NCBI GenBank assembly: GCA_963809765.1
Contig: CAWEKT010000003.1
Span: 1,426,001 to 1,490,000, forward strand
Length of the DNA: 64,000 nt
Direction: 5' to 3'
DNA from: JACVRM01 sp963809765
GTDB lineage: Bacteria; Actinomycetota; Thermoleophilia; Gaiellales; Gaiellaceae
Under the pieces are notes generated by a model. It was given only the letters and a program-made list of their open reading frames with translations, was not told where the DNA came from and did no database searches. Positions within the stretch are counted from its first letter, which is position 1; every line of letters begins with the position of its first letter. Of this stretch, positions 9,303-18,954 are shown piece after piece. A program made the position numbers and the translations under genes.

Positions 9303-9976
9303 ATGAAGCCGACCTACGCGGTGAAGTGGCGTGAGCCCGACGGGCAGACGTATCTTGGCCGCCTGACGCTCGGCGTGCGCACCCTCGGCTTGAGGGCCGG
9401 CAACGCGAAGGGCCCGCCGTCGACCGGCAGATCGGCTACGAGGGGTGCGAGTCTTCGGGTCGGGGTAGTGGCCCCGACCGTCTCGATGGCCGCCCGACGC
9501 TCGTCGTTGAGCGCGCAGACGGGCCGTACCGTCTCGGGCGCCGGGATGGGCGCGGGATCGTGCAGGAGGTCGTCGAACGCTCTCGAGGACTTCTGCGCTG
9601 CCGCCCCGCGACGGCGACGGTCGTCGTACCGCTGAAGGAGGCGCCGTCGTCGACGTTCGCGAGTTGGTGGCTCACGGGCCGCCGTTCGACCCGGCGAGAC
9701 GGCGCCGTTCGGCACCAGCTCCTGCTGACCGAGCAGGAGGCGATCTTCGTCTTCGAGACCCAGTCCGAGGAGGGCCTAGCGACGCTACTTAGCCAGGTCG
9801 ACACCTGGACCGTCGCGGTTGCCTGGCACGACCTCGTCGCCGGGCCGCCGCGCCTCGCTGAGGTCGTCTACGCGTGGGAGCGCCCGGAGCCGCGCGTGTG
9901 CCGGCGGTCGGGTTCGGGCTGTAGGCTAGACGTCCGGGCAACGAAAGGTGCGGGTAACCCGCAACCAGTCATGTGA
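9303..9976 (+). pseudogene. Conserved hypothetical protein (one or more frameshifts)
   Basis: Starts MKPTYAVKWREPDGQTYLGR at 9303, then shifts frame near 9390. It continues through RPTLVVERADGPYRLGRRDG and LLTEQEAIFVFETQSEEG to LAEVVYAWERP, and stops at or shortly before 9976. The second half (QLLLTEQEAIFVFE ... VDTWTVAVAWHDLVAG) alternates strand and helix like a small alpha/beta barrel. No family is recognised. It lies between the alcohol dehydrogenase and a membrane protein of the same cluster and ends next to the palindrome at 9949. Confidence 0.45.
9949..9963. promoter_or_regulatory. Palindrome TGCGGGTAACCCGCA, site 1
   Basis: Seven-base perfect arms around a central A, about 90 bases before the start at 10046. 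Near-identical sites occur at 10860-10874 and 12622-12636, each 90-120 bases before a start codon of this cluster. Probably a shared operator. The NarL-type regulator at 16669 is a candidate binder (inference). Confidence 0.55.
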
Positions 9977-10045
9977 ATGGCCCCTGATGGAGGCGCCCCA
10001 CACCCGATCTACGTTTGGTGTACCAAACGAAGAAGGAGGCACGAG

Positions 10046-10654
10046 ATGAGGAAGCTACTCGAGATTGGTGGAGTCATTGCCGGAGTTGTGCTGGTCGCTT
10101 TCGGCGTCGCTGCGATCTACATGGGCGTCGACGGCCGCGCGACGGTCCGCGACAGCCTCAAGCAGGAGCAGATCGTCTTCGGCGCTGCTGACGACCCGGC
10201 AGTCGCCAAGTATGCGTCCCAGTGGGCCGAGGAGCCGCTCACGACCGGTACGCAGGCGCGGGCGTTCGCCCAGGTCATCCACGAGCATGCGCTCGAGGGA
10301 TCCGGCGGCCTGGCCTACGCAGAGATGGGACGCTTCGTCTCCGCTGACGACCCGGAGAACCCGGCCGGCACCAGCGACGAGGCCCTGGCGCTGAAGGACG
10401 ACGAGGGCAACCCGGTGTCCAACGCGGCCCGCAATACCTGGGTCACGGCCACCGCACTCTCGACCGCACTGAACATGTCGTTCATGGCCGAGCAGATGGC
10501 CCTGTTCGGAATCGTGGTCGGAATCGCGCTCCTGCTCAGCGGCCTCGGCTTCATCATTCTGGCTCTCGGCGGCGCCTTGCGCAGCCGCGAGACGGAGAAG
10601 GAAGCCGCTGCAAGCAAGACGACACCGCGACCAGCGGTCGCCGCGACAAGCTAG
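10046..10654 (+). CDS. Two-helix membrane protein of unknown function
   Basis: 202 residues from the ATG at 10046, chosen because GAAGGAGG sits 7 bases upstream. One helix lies near the N terminus (residues ~8-28, GGVIAGVVLVAFGVAAIYMG) and a second near residues ~158-180 (IVVGIALLLSGLGFIILALGG). Between them is a ~125-residue segment, probably extracytoplasmic, rich in Asp/Glu and Ala (FGAADDPAVAKYASQWAEE). The end is a short charged tail. A strong UUCG hairpin terminator follows directly. No enzyme motif. The palindrome at 9949-9963 suggests it is controlled together with the oxidoreductase and the nitrite-reductase-like gene. Confidence 0.7.
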   Translation: MRKLLEIGGVIAGVVLVAFGVAAIYMGVDGRATVRDSLKQEQIVFGAADDPAVAKYASQWAEEPLTTGTQARAFAQVIHEHALEGSGGLAYAEMGRFVSADDPENPAGTSDEALALKDDEGNPVSNAARNTWVTATALSTALNMSFMAEQMALFGIVVGIALLLSGLGFIILALGGALRSRETEKEAAASKTTPRPAVAATS

Positions 10655-10672
10655 AACGGGTCTCGTGCCCCG

Positions 10673-10704
10673 ACCGAGGGCGGCTTCGGCCGCCCTCGGT
10701 ATTT
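10673..10704 (+). terminator. Hairpin terminator with UUCG loop
   Basis: ACCGAGGGCGGC and GCCGCCCTCGGT form a perfect 12-base stem closed by TTCG, followed by ATTTAA. It lies 19 bases after the membrane-protein stop. Confidence 0.75.
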
Positions 10705-10719
10705 AACGAGGAGAAGTCG

Positions 10720-10806
10720 ATGCCGCGCGACCCATGCGGCCTGATTCTGCTGAACACGATCACGGAAAGCCGCAACGGTCTGCGCGACTCGGCTCGCCGG
10801 ACTTGA
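10720..10806 (+). CDS. Possible 28-residue small ORF
   Basis: ATG at 10720 with GAGGAG 8 bases upstream, reading MPRDPCGLILLNTITESRNG and ending in TGA at 10804. It lies between a terminator and the operator of the next gene. Only the ribosome site and an open frame support it, so it could equally be untranslated leader. Confidence 0.2.
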   Translation: MPRDPCGLILLNTITESRNGLRDSARRT

Positions 10807-10859
10807 TTGGCCGGAGTATGGACAGCGAGTCCGGCGACTGACGCCGACCAAAGGAGGCT

Positions 10860-10874
10860 CGCGGGTTACCCGCA
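10860..10874. promoter_or_regulatory. Palindrome CGCGGGTTACCCGCA, site 2
   Basis: Core GCGGGT-T-ACCCGC, about 113 bases before the oxidoreductase start. It matches sites 1 and 3 of the same cluster. Confidence 0.55.
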
Positions 10875-10979
10875 GCCTGAGCGCGGCCCGCCCCGGATGG
10901 ATGTCCGCGCGCGCAGAGAGACTAGCTCTCATGTACCGGATCAGCACGCCGAGACGCGCCGCATCGAGTTAGGGCTGTG

Positions 10980-12160
10980 ATGGCGACTCGGGTCTTGATC
11001 GCCGGCGGCGGCGTGGCCGCGCTCGAAGCCGCGCTGGCGCTTCGCGCGCTCGCCGAGGAGCGTGTATCGGTCGAGCTCCTCGGTTCGGAGCCGCATTTCT
11101 GGTACCGCCCGCTGTCGGTCGCCGAGCCGTTCGCCCTCGGTGAGGCGCGGCACTTCGAGCTGAGCCGCAGCTGGCTCCCGAAGCCGGCGCTTCGTTCTCG
11201 TTGGGCGAGCTTCGGCGTCGACGCCGAGGCGCCATGAGGCTCACACTTCGGTCGGGGACCTGCCGTACGACGTCCTGCTCGTCGCCTTCGGCGCCGTGCC
11301 GGCCGTGGCCGTCCCGGGTGCGCTGACCTTCCGAGGCCCGGCCGATACGGACAGGATGCGCGCGCCTGCTCGAGGAGATCGACGCCGGTGCTGTGCGCCG
11401 CGTCGCCTTCGTCGTCCCGAGCGGGTGCGGTCTGGTCGTTGCCGATCTACGAGCTCGCGCTGATGACGGCGGCCTACTCACGCGCGCACGAGCTGGACGT
11501 CGAGCTTGCGCTGGTCACGCCCGAGGAGGAGCCGCTGCAGCTGTTCGGTGACGCCGGCAGCGAGGCGGTGCGCGAGCTGCTCGACGAGAGCGGAGTCGCG
11601 CTTCGCACCGCTACCTATCCGAGTGACGTCGTCGACGGCGGGCTGGCGGCTGGTGCCCGAGGGACAGACTCGCTGCCGACCGCGTCGTTGCGCTGCCTCT
11701 GCTTCGCGGCCCGCGGCTCGACGGCCTACCACAGACGCCGCGACGGATTCATCCCCGTCGACGAGTACGGGCGCGTGCGCGGCCTCGATGACGTCTTCGC
11801 CGCCGGCGACATCACCAACTTCCCGGTCAAGCAGGGAGGCATCGCCACCCAGCAAGCGGACGCGGCGGCCGAGGATCGCCGCGTGCGCCGGCGCCGACCT
11901 CGCGCCCGAGCCGTTCCGGCCCGGTGCTGCGCGGGCTCCTCCTGACCGGCGGCCAGCCGCGCTACCTCCGCCACGAGATCACCCGGGCGTCGGGGAAGCC
12001 GCAACCATCAGCCCCGAGCCACTCTGGTGGCCGCCGGGGAAGATCGTCGGCCGCTACCTCGCTCCCTTCCTGGCCGCGATCGCCGGCATCGAGAGCCCCG
12101 GCCGAGCAGGCCGAGTCGCCGGGCGACTGTCCAGATCGAGGTCGAGCTCGACTTCCCTGA
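10980..12160 (+). pseudogene. FAD/NAD(P) oxidoreductase, sulfide-quinone-reductase-like (frameshifted)
   Basis: The N terminus TRVLIAGGGVAALEAALALR is a Rossmann FAD-binding motif. HFWYRPLSVAEPF resembles the segment after it in type II NADH dehydrogenase/SQR-like flavoproteins. A second dinucleotide region (RRVAFVVPSG ... YELALMTAAYSR) and the conserved GLDDVFAAGDITNFPVKQGG, which contacts FAD and quinone in this family, come in other frames. The TGA at 12160 is the likely end. ATG at 10980 or GTG at 10977 starts it. It probably passes electrons from NAD(P)H or sulfide to quinone; the substrate is not readable. Several single-base frame changes. Confidence 0.75.
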
Positions 12161-12219
12161 AGCCGCTCGGGGCGGCGATCGATACGGGAGGCGGGGAAGG
12201 GCGCTCGGTCGGCGAGCTG

Positions 12220-12586
12220 ATGGCTGCCGACGCGCTCGTCGTCGCGCCGGAGGACACACTTGGCGAGGTGTCCGAGAAGATGCGCGCTGCCGACGCCGGC
12301 TCGGCGGCCGTCGCCGCCTACGGGCACCTGATCGGGATCCTCACCTCGCGCGATCTCCTGCGCGCCTTCGCCGGCCGCGTCCATCCCAGCGAGGCGCGCG
12401 TCCGCGAGTGGATGACCGCCGAGCCGATCGCGGTCTCGGTCCAGACCAACGGTTGAGGACGCCTTCATGCTGATGGCTGAGCACGGCATCCACCACCTGC
12501 CGGTCGTCGACGGCGAGCGCCCGATCGGGATGCTCGGCTTCCGGCAGGCCGCGCAGGCCCGCCCGCGGCTCGGGCTCGGGTTCTGA
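12220..12586 (+). pseudogene. Twin CBS-domain protein (start unclear, one frameshift)
   Basis: Two CBS motifs: AADALVVAPEDTLGEVSEKM...GILTSRDLLRAFAG, and in the next frame after ~12452 EDAFMLMAEHGIHHLPVVDG...IGMLG. The stop is TGA 12584-12586. CBS pairs bind adenosine nucleotides and act as energy sensors. The ATG at 12220 lies inside the first motif (SVGELM), so the real start is slightly upstream after GGGAGGCGGGGAAGG, probably a GTG lost to an indel. Fusion to the oxidoreductase cannot be excluded. Confidence 0.7.
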
Positions 12587-12621
12587 GGCGCGCGTAGCCG
12601 GCGGCTGGTCCAGTGCTCGTC

Positions 12622-12636
12622 TGCGGGAAACCCGTG
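12622..12636. promoter_or_regulatory. Palindrome TGCGGGAAACCCGTG, site 3
   Basis: Imperfect third copy (TGCGGG / CCCGTG) about 119 bases before the nitrite-reductase-like gene, at the same distance as the other two sites. Confidence 0.5.
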
Positions 12637-12747
12637 AGAAGGTCTACGGCTATGTACCGATCGACCTGCGGTCTGCCAGGGCGCCGAGACCGCGCGTCCG
12701 TCCTACCTTCGAGTCAGACCACCTGATCGAAAGGAGATCAGCCCGCC

Positions 12748-13908
12748 ATGGCTTCACACCCCGCAACCACCGCCGCCCACGAGCCCACCGAGACGAACTC
12801 GAGCGCCTTTTTCAAGGTCGCATCGATGCTGCTCGGCATCGCCGTCGCTGTCGTCGGCTTCTTTGCGCTGATGATGTGGGCGGACGCCCGCGACGGCGCG
12901 CGACTCAGCTCCCGGGGCAGACGCAGCCACGCCGGCAGCGGCCGCCCAACCACGCGACCGATCACAACACCGCCCTGCCGCTGAACAGCTTCGCCGGCGT
13001 CGTGCCGGAGAACGCGCAGGAGCTTGCTGAGGCGCACAAGGCCTACGACGCGGCGCTGCCGCCGCGTCCCGGCCGGCGACCTGGTCAAGGTGCAGATGAC
13101 CCTGAAGGACATGACGGTCGAGATCGCGCCAGGCGTCGAGTACAACACCTGGGCCTTCGACGGCCACGGCGCCCCCGGCCCGGTCGTCCACGTGCGCGAG
13201 GGCCAGACGGTCGAGATGACGCTGACGAACGGTGGAGCGATACCGCACTCGATCGACTTCCACGCCGCGCGGATCGCGCCGAACGTCGCCTTCAAGGACG
13301 TGATGCCGGGCGAGTCGTTCACCTTCCGCTTCAAGGCGGCCGACCCCGGTGTCTTCATGTACCACTGCGGCACCAAGCCGGTGCTGGCACACATCGCGAA
13401 CGGCATGTACGGCGCGATCGTCGTCGATCCGACGAAGCCGCTGCCGGCGGTCGACAACGAGTACGTGCTCGTCGCCAGCGAGTGGTACCTGAACAGGCGA
13501 CGGGATCAAGGAGCCGGCGTCGCTCGACATGACGAAGGCGCGCGCGCATGATGCCCGACTGGGTGACCTTCAACGGCTACGCCAATCAGTACGTCACGCA
13601 CCCGCTGACCGCCAAGCCCGGCGACACGACCCGCTTCTAGGTCGTCGCCGCCGGCCCGACACGAACAACGAACTTCCACGTCGTCGGCGGGATGCTCGAC
13701 CGCGCCTGGGTGAACGGCGACCTGACCAACCCGCCCCAGAACGGCGTCCAGACGGTGCTCGTTCCTGCCGGTGGCGGCGGCGTCTTCGACGTCAAGCTCG
13801 ACGAGGAAGGCCTCTACCCGTTCGTCTCGCCACGCGTTCGCGCACGTCGATCTCGGCCAGGTCGGCTTGCTCAAGGTCGGCAACCCCAAGGGGACGATGT
13901 CCCACTAG
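12748..13908 (+). pseudogene. Membrane-anchored two-cupredoxin protein, copper nitrite-reductase-like
   Basis: ATG at 12748 after GAAAGGAGATC. An N-terminal helix (residues ~24-47) anchors it outside. Cupredoxin 1 has IPHSIDFHAA (type 1 and type 2 copper His) and FMYHCGTKPVLAHIANGMYG (Cys, His and Met of type 1 copper plus a type 2 His). Cupredoxin 2 has NFHVVGGMLDRAW and AFAHVDLGQVG, the expected third type 2 His. This residue set is that of NirK/AniA enzymes, which reduce nitrite to NO. Frames shift near 12920, 13060, 13500 and 13830. A TAG at 13638-13640 stands where RF-W-VV (TGG) is expected, probably a base error. Confidence 0.75.
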
Positions 13909-13938
13909 CGCCTGGCGGTTCGCGACGATGACCAGGCC

Positions 13939-16628
13939 ATGAAGAAGAGCCAGCGGCTCGACCATCGAGGCAGGACGCCGCCGTCGACGTGATCCTGCGC
14001 GACGGCAGCACGCTGCGCCTGCGCCCGCCGGCGCGTGACGACGCGAGCGCTGCTCGTCCGCTTCTTCGGCGAGCTCTCGGACGAGAGCCTCTACCTGCGC
14101 TTCCACGGCCAGCCCGCGGTCGACGCGCGAGCTCGTCGCGCCGGACCTCGAGCCGGACTGGGTCGGAGCGCGGGGCGCTGATCGGGGCAGTCGCACCGAC
14201 GACGGCGAGCGGGTCGTCGCTCTGGCCAGCTACGTGCGCCTCCGCGACCGCGAGGTCGGCCGAGGTCGCCTTCGCCGTCGCCGACGGCTACCAGGGGCGC
14301 GGCATCGGCACGCGGCTGCTCGAGCAGCTCGCGGCACGCGCGGCCGAGCACGGGATCGAGCGCTTCGTCGCCGAGGTGATGCGCCGACAACCGAGCCGAT
14401 GCTGGGCGTCTTCTCGGAGGCCGGCTTCAGCGTGCCTCGCGGACGCTCGACGGGCGGCGAGGTCGAGGTGACGTTCCCGATCGCGGCGACGCGAGCTACG
14501 CGGCACGGTCGAGGAGCGCGACCACACAGCGGTCGTCGCATCGCTGCGGCCGTTCTTCGAGCCGGCGTCGGTCGCCGTCTTCGGCGCGTCGCCGCGGCGC
14601 GGCACGATCGGCGGTGAGCTCTTCCGCAACATCCTCGCCGGCGACTTCAGCGGGCCACGCCTATCCGGTCAACCGCAACGGCGAGCCGGTCGCCGGCGTG
14701 CGCGGCCTACCGGTCGATCGACGAGATCCCCGAGGCGTCGACCTGGCCGTGCGTCTGCGTGCCGCGGCCGCCGTGCTCGAGGCGGCCGAGTCGGCGCTGC
14801 GCAAGGGCGTACGGGCGCTGGTCGTCATCTCCGCAGGCTTCGCCGAGGTCGGCGCGAAGGAGACGAGCGGCAGCGTCAGCTGCTCGCGCTCGTCCGCGCT
14901 CACGGCGCGCGTCTGATCGGGCCCAACTGCCTCGGCGTCGCGTCGGCGGCGACGCGAGCTGAACGCGACCTTCGCGTCGCGCCGGGCGCCGGCGGCAACA
15001 TCGGCTTCTCGTCTCAGAGCGGCGCGCTCGGGCTGGCCATGCTCGAGGCCGCCGAGTCGCGCGGCCTCGGACTGTCGGCGTTCGTCTCGATCGGCAACAA
15101 GGCCGACGTCTCGTCGAACGACCTGCTCGAGTGGTGGGAGGACGACCCCCGGACGGAAGTCGTGCTGCTGTACGTCGAGTCGTTCGGCAACCCGCGCAAG
15201 TTCGCCGACGCTCGCGCGCCGCGTCGCGCGCAGCAAGCCGATCCTCGCCGTCAAGAGCGGGACGACGGCGATCCGGCGCTCGCGCGGCCAGCTCGCACAC
15301 AGCGGCCCTGGCCGGCTCCGAGGCGGCCGTCGACGCGCTCTTCCACCAGGCCGGAGTCATCCGCGCCGGCTCGCTCGAGGAGCTCGTCGACGTCGCGACG
15401 CTGCTCATCGACGCAGCCGGCGCTCGCGGGCCGCGGCGTCGCGGTGCTGACCAATGCCGGCGGACTCGGGATCATGTGCGCCGACGCCTGCGAGGCGGCC
15501 GGTCTGACGCTGCCCGCCGCTCGCTGAAGAGACCCGTAAGCGACTCGCGGCGCTCCTGCCGGTCGAGGCGAGCCTCGCGAACCCGGTCGACATGCTCGGC
15601 TCAGCGACTGCGCCTCGTACGAGGCGGCGCTGCCGCTGGTGCTCGAAGACCCCGGCGTCGATGCCGTGATCGTCCTGTTCGTCCCGGCGGTGAGCGCGAC
15701 GGCTGACGAGGTCGCCGCGGCTGTCGCCCGTGCCGGTGGCGGCGACAAGCCGGTTCTCGCCGTCGTCATGAGCGCCGAGGGCATCCCAGAGGCGCTCCGC
15801 GCGCGACGCCGCGGCTGCCGCAGCCTTCGTCTACCCCGAGTCGGCCGCGCGCGCCCTCGGTCGAGCCGCCGAGCGGGCGGACTGGCTGCGTCGCCCGCTC
15901 GGCTCCGTTCCCGAGCTGGACGTCGACCGCGCCAGCAGCCGCGGCGGTCATCGACCGAGTGCTGGCCGATCGAGACGACGCCTGGCTCGAGCCCGGCCGA
16001 CGCGCGCGCCCTCTTGCTTGCGTACGGGATCCCGCTTGTCGGCGAGGTAGTCGCGCACTCGGCCGATGAGGCGATCGAAGCCGCGCCGCGTTCGGCTACC
16101 CCGTCGTCGTCAAGACCGCCGCCGCCGGCGTGCATAAGACCGAAAGCGATGGCATCGCGCTCGAGCGTCGGCGACGCCGATGCAGTCCGCGCTGCCGTCG
16201 CAAAGATCGGCGCCCCCGGTGATCGTCCAGCCGATGATCCAGAGGCGGCGCCGAGCTGCTGGCCGGCCTCGTCCAAGATCCCGTCTTCGGCCCGCTGGTC
16301 GCGTTCGGCCCCGGCGGCGTCTTCGCCGAGCTGATCGGCGACGCCGCCTTCCGCATCGCGCCGCTCACCGACGTCGACGCCGAGGAGCTGATCACGACCG
16401 GCAAGGCTGGCCGCCTCGTCAACGGCTTCCGCGGCGCGCCGGCGGCCGACGTGGCCTCGCTCGTCGATCTCGTCTGCCGGCTCTCGCGCCTGGGCGACGA
16501 TCATGCCCAGCGCTCGCGGAGCTCGACCTGAACCCGGTGCTCGCGCTTCCAGACGGCTGCGTCGCCGTCGACGCCCGCGTGCGCGTGCGGCGACCCGAGA
16601 GCCAGTCGCGGGCATCAAGAGCTGGTAG
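13939..16628 (+). pseudogene. GNAT acetyltransferase / ADP-forming acyl-CoA synthetase fusion (frameshifted)
   Basis: About 890 residues over many frames. The first ~180 are a GNAT domain (VILRDGSTLRLRPP, EVAFAVADGYQGRGIGTRLLE with acetyl-CoA loop). Then follow the CoA-binding domain (VFGASPRRGTIGGELFRNIL), the succinyl-CoA-synthetase-like flavodoxin domain (IGPNCLG, GFSSQSGALGLAML, SSHTAALAGSE with the phospho-His) and an ATP-grasp end (GYPVVVKTAAAGVHKTESDG, ELDLNPVLALPDG, KSW stop). Such fusions are protein acetyltransferases or make acetate and ATP from acetyl-CoA. GTG at 13989 is an alternative start. Nearly every break is explained by one extra base. Confidence 0.8.
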
Positions 16629-16668
16629 CTGCCGGAGCGTCAGCTCGACGCGGAGCCTCTCGCGCCGG

Positions 16669-17328
16669 TCAGTCGTCCTGTTCGATCTCGAGCAGGCCGT
16701 GCTCGAGCGCATAGCGAACGAGCTCGGCACGGGTCGAGAGGCGCAGCTTCTGCATGATGTGCGCGCGATGCGTCTCGGCAGTGCGGACCGAGATGAAGAG
16801 CTTTTCCGAGATCTCCTGGTTGGTATGGCCCAAGGCGAGCAAATGCAGGACGTCGCGCTCGCGGTCTGAGAGCGGGTCGTCTTCGGCTCGCTTCCGCTCC
16901 TCGGCGTCGGCGGCGATCATGCGCGCGCCGAGGGTGGGGTGCACGTACCGCCCGCCGCTCGCCACCTCGCGTACGGCGGCAACGACGTCGGTGTCGGCAG
17001 CCTCCTTGAGGATGTATCCGGCTGCGCCGGCGGCGAAGGCCTCGCGCACATAGTTGGGGTCGTCCTGCATCGAGAGGATCAGGACCTTGGCATCGGGGGC
17101 GTCCTGGAGAACCTCCGGAGTCGCCTCGATGCCGCTCTTTCCCGGCATGACGACGTCCATCAGGATCACGTCGGGCTTCTGCGCCCGCGTCTCGAAGACG
17201 GCGTGCCTGGCATCGCCGGCCTCGCCGACGACCTCGATGTCGGCTTCGGACTCGAGCACCTTGCGAAGGCCGCTCCGGACGACGGCGTGGTCGTCGACGA
17301 TCAGAACGCGGATGGGCGTTACGCTCAT
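16669..17328 (-). CDS. NarL/FixJ-family response regulator
   Basis: 219 residues, intact. The receiver domain (1-~125) has acidic DDH at ~12-14, phosphoacceptor Asp in DVILMDVVMPG (~58) and Lys in GYILKEA (~108). The LuxR-type helix-turn-helix has LSDRERDVLHLLALGHTNQE and SVRTAETHRAHIMQKL. The start (ATG 17326-17328) overlaps the stop of the histidine-kinase gene by 4 bases, so the two form a cognate pair. GAF-kinase plus NarL regulator beside CBS, acyl-CoA synthetase and nitrite-reductase-like genes recalls the DosR/DevR dormancy system. It is the best local candidate for binding the TGCGGGWWACCCGCA sites; this is inference. Confidence 0.92.
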   Translation of the reverse strand: MSVTPIRVLIVDDHAVVRSGLRKVLESEADIEVVGEAGDARHAVFETRAQKPDVILMDVVMPGKSGIEATPEVLQDAPDAKVLILSMQDDPNYVREAFAAGAAGYILKEAADTDVVAAVREVASGGRYVHPTLGARMIAADAEERKRAEDDPLSDRERDVLHLLALGHTNQEISEKLFISVRTAETHRAHIMQKLRLSTRAELVRYALEHGLLEIEQDD

Positions 17329-18954
17329 GGCAAGGGCACCTCGGCGACGATCGTCGTCCCGGCACCTGGCTTGGACTCGACCTTCAGCCTGCCCCCCAGG
17401 AGCGCCAAACGTTCGCCCATACCAAGGAGCCCGAGACCGTCGCCACCGCCGTCGGGGGTGAAGCCGCGGCCGTCGTCCTCGATCAGAGCGGTAACCGCGC
17501 CGGCCTTTGCAGCCAGGACGATGCTGACGGCGTTCGCCTGGGCATGCTTGACCACGTTGGTCAGCGCCTCCTGGACGATGCGGTAGAGGGCGGTCTCGAC
17601 CTCGGTCGGCAGCCGTTCGCGGACTTGCGACTCGAGGTCGACCCGCATGCCGGTCTGCTCGGCGAAGCTGTGGCGCAGGCGCTCGAGGGCCGGCACGAGA
17701 CCGAAGTCGTCAAGGGCCTTCGGCCTCAGCTCGACGGCCAAGCGGCGCACGTCGTGCAGCGTCTCGACGACCTGCTCACGGACCGCGGCCAGCGCCTCGG
17801 AGCGCTCGGCGTCGCCCTTCGCCTCGCCGACCGCCTTCAGGCCGAGGAGAACGGAGGTCAACTCCTGACCGGTCTGGTCGTGGAGCTCACGCGCCAGGCG
17901 CCGACGTTCCAGCTCTTGGGCTTCGACGATCCGGCGCAGCGCGTCGCCGGCGACACGGGCCGAAAGGTCGACGGCAACCGCGGCGCGCGTGGCGAAGGTC
18001 TCAGCAAGGCGCAGGTCGTCGTCGCTGAAGCGAGGGTCTTCGCCTTCCTTGTCGTGGACGCCGATGACGCCGATCGAGCGGCCGCGGGCCAGAAGAGGGA
18101 CATAGAGACCCGTGCGAGCACCGAGCGCGCGGGTGGCCTCCTGGTCGACTTCGGGATCGTCCGCGAGTCGACTCGCTCCGCGCGCCGGCGCTCGAGAACA
18201 CCACCGCTCTTCGACCCGACCCGCTCGAGTTGCAGTCCCAGGACCTCGTCGGCCGCGTCACCGTCCGCCGCCTCAACCCGCAGCGTGCCGTGGGGTGTAG
18301 GCAGGGCGATCGTCACCACCCGCGCGTTGATCAGGCCGCGCAACCGCCGGGAGATGAGCTTCAAGAGACGAGGTAGCTCGATCTCGCCGGCCAGCGCCGC
18401 GCCGACCTCGTTCAGCGCTTCGAGCTGCGCCGACCAGTTGGTTGCGGACTCGTAGAGGCGTGCATTTTCGATCGCCACCGCGGCCTGGCTGGCCAGGGTC
18501 TCGACCAGCTCTTGGTCCTCGTCCGTGAACGGGCCCTCGACCTTCTCGGTCAGGTAGAGGTTTCCATAGGCCCTGCCGCGAAGGACGATCGGCACACCGA
18601 GAAAGCCGCGCATCGGCGGGTGGTTGGGTGGGAAGCCGACCGAGCGGGGATCGTCCGTGATCGCCGCCAACCGCAGCGAGCGGGCGTCGGTGATCAGCGC
18701 ACCGAGGATGCCGCGCCCGCGCGGAAGCTCGCCGATCCGTCTACCGTCTCGTCGTCGATGCCGGTGTGGACGAAACGCTCGAGGCCCGTGCCAGTCTCGT
18801 CGATGACGCCGAGCGCCGCGTAACGGGCGCCGGTCAAGCCGGCCGCCGTCTCCGCCAGCTTTTTCAGCAGGTCGTCGAGCGAGAGCTCGGAGCTGAGAGC
18901 AATGCCGGCGTTGACTAGTCCACGGAGGCGCTCGGTCTGGGACCTCTCGGTCAT
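17325..18954 (-). pseudogene. Two-GAF sensor histidine kinase, DevS-like (frameshifted)
   Basis: Begins MTERSQTERLRGLVNAGIAL at 18954. GAF 1 (LTGARYAALGVIDETG ... GFLGVPIVLRGRAYGNLYL) and GAF 2 (NARVVTIALPTPHG) are followed by a HisKA_3 dimerisation helix, with the phospho-His in ELHDQTGQE, and a HATPase domain (NVVKHAQANAVSI, DDGRGF, GLLGMGERLALLGG). About 540 residues. Frames change near 18710 and 18170 and again near 17860. The order GAF-GAF-HisKA_3-HATPase is that of DevS/DosT oxygen and redox sensors, though no haem ligand can be assigned from sequence alone. It overlaps the regulator by 4 bases. Confidence 0.82.

Noticed and set aside
9900..10020. Riboswitch before the membrane-protein gene
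   Set aside because: The GGGTAACCC core is part of a palindrome found three times in the cluster; I could not fit it to any known riboswitch consensus.
13638..13640. In-frame TAG as a possible pyrrolysine codon in the nitrite-reductase-like gene
   Set aside because: The family has Trp (TGG) there, the gene has other base errors, and no pyrrolysine genes are visible.
15251..16618. 455-codon minus-strand frame
   Set aside because: Antisense to the ATP-grasp part of the GNAT/acyl-CoA synthetase; composition is Arg/Ser/Gly-rich with no motif.
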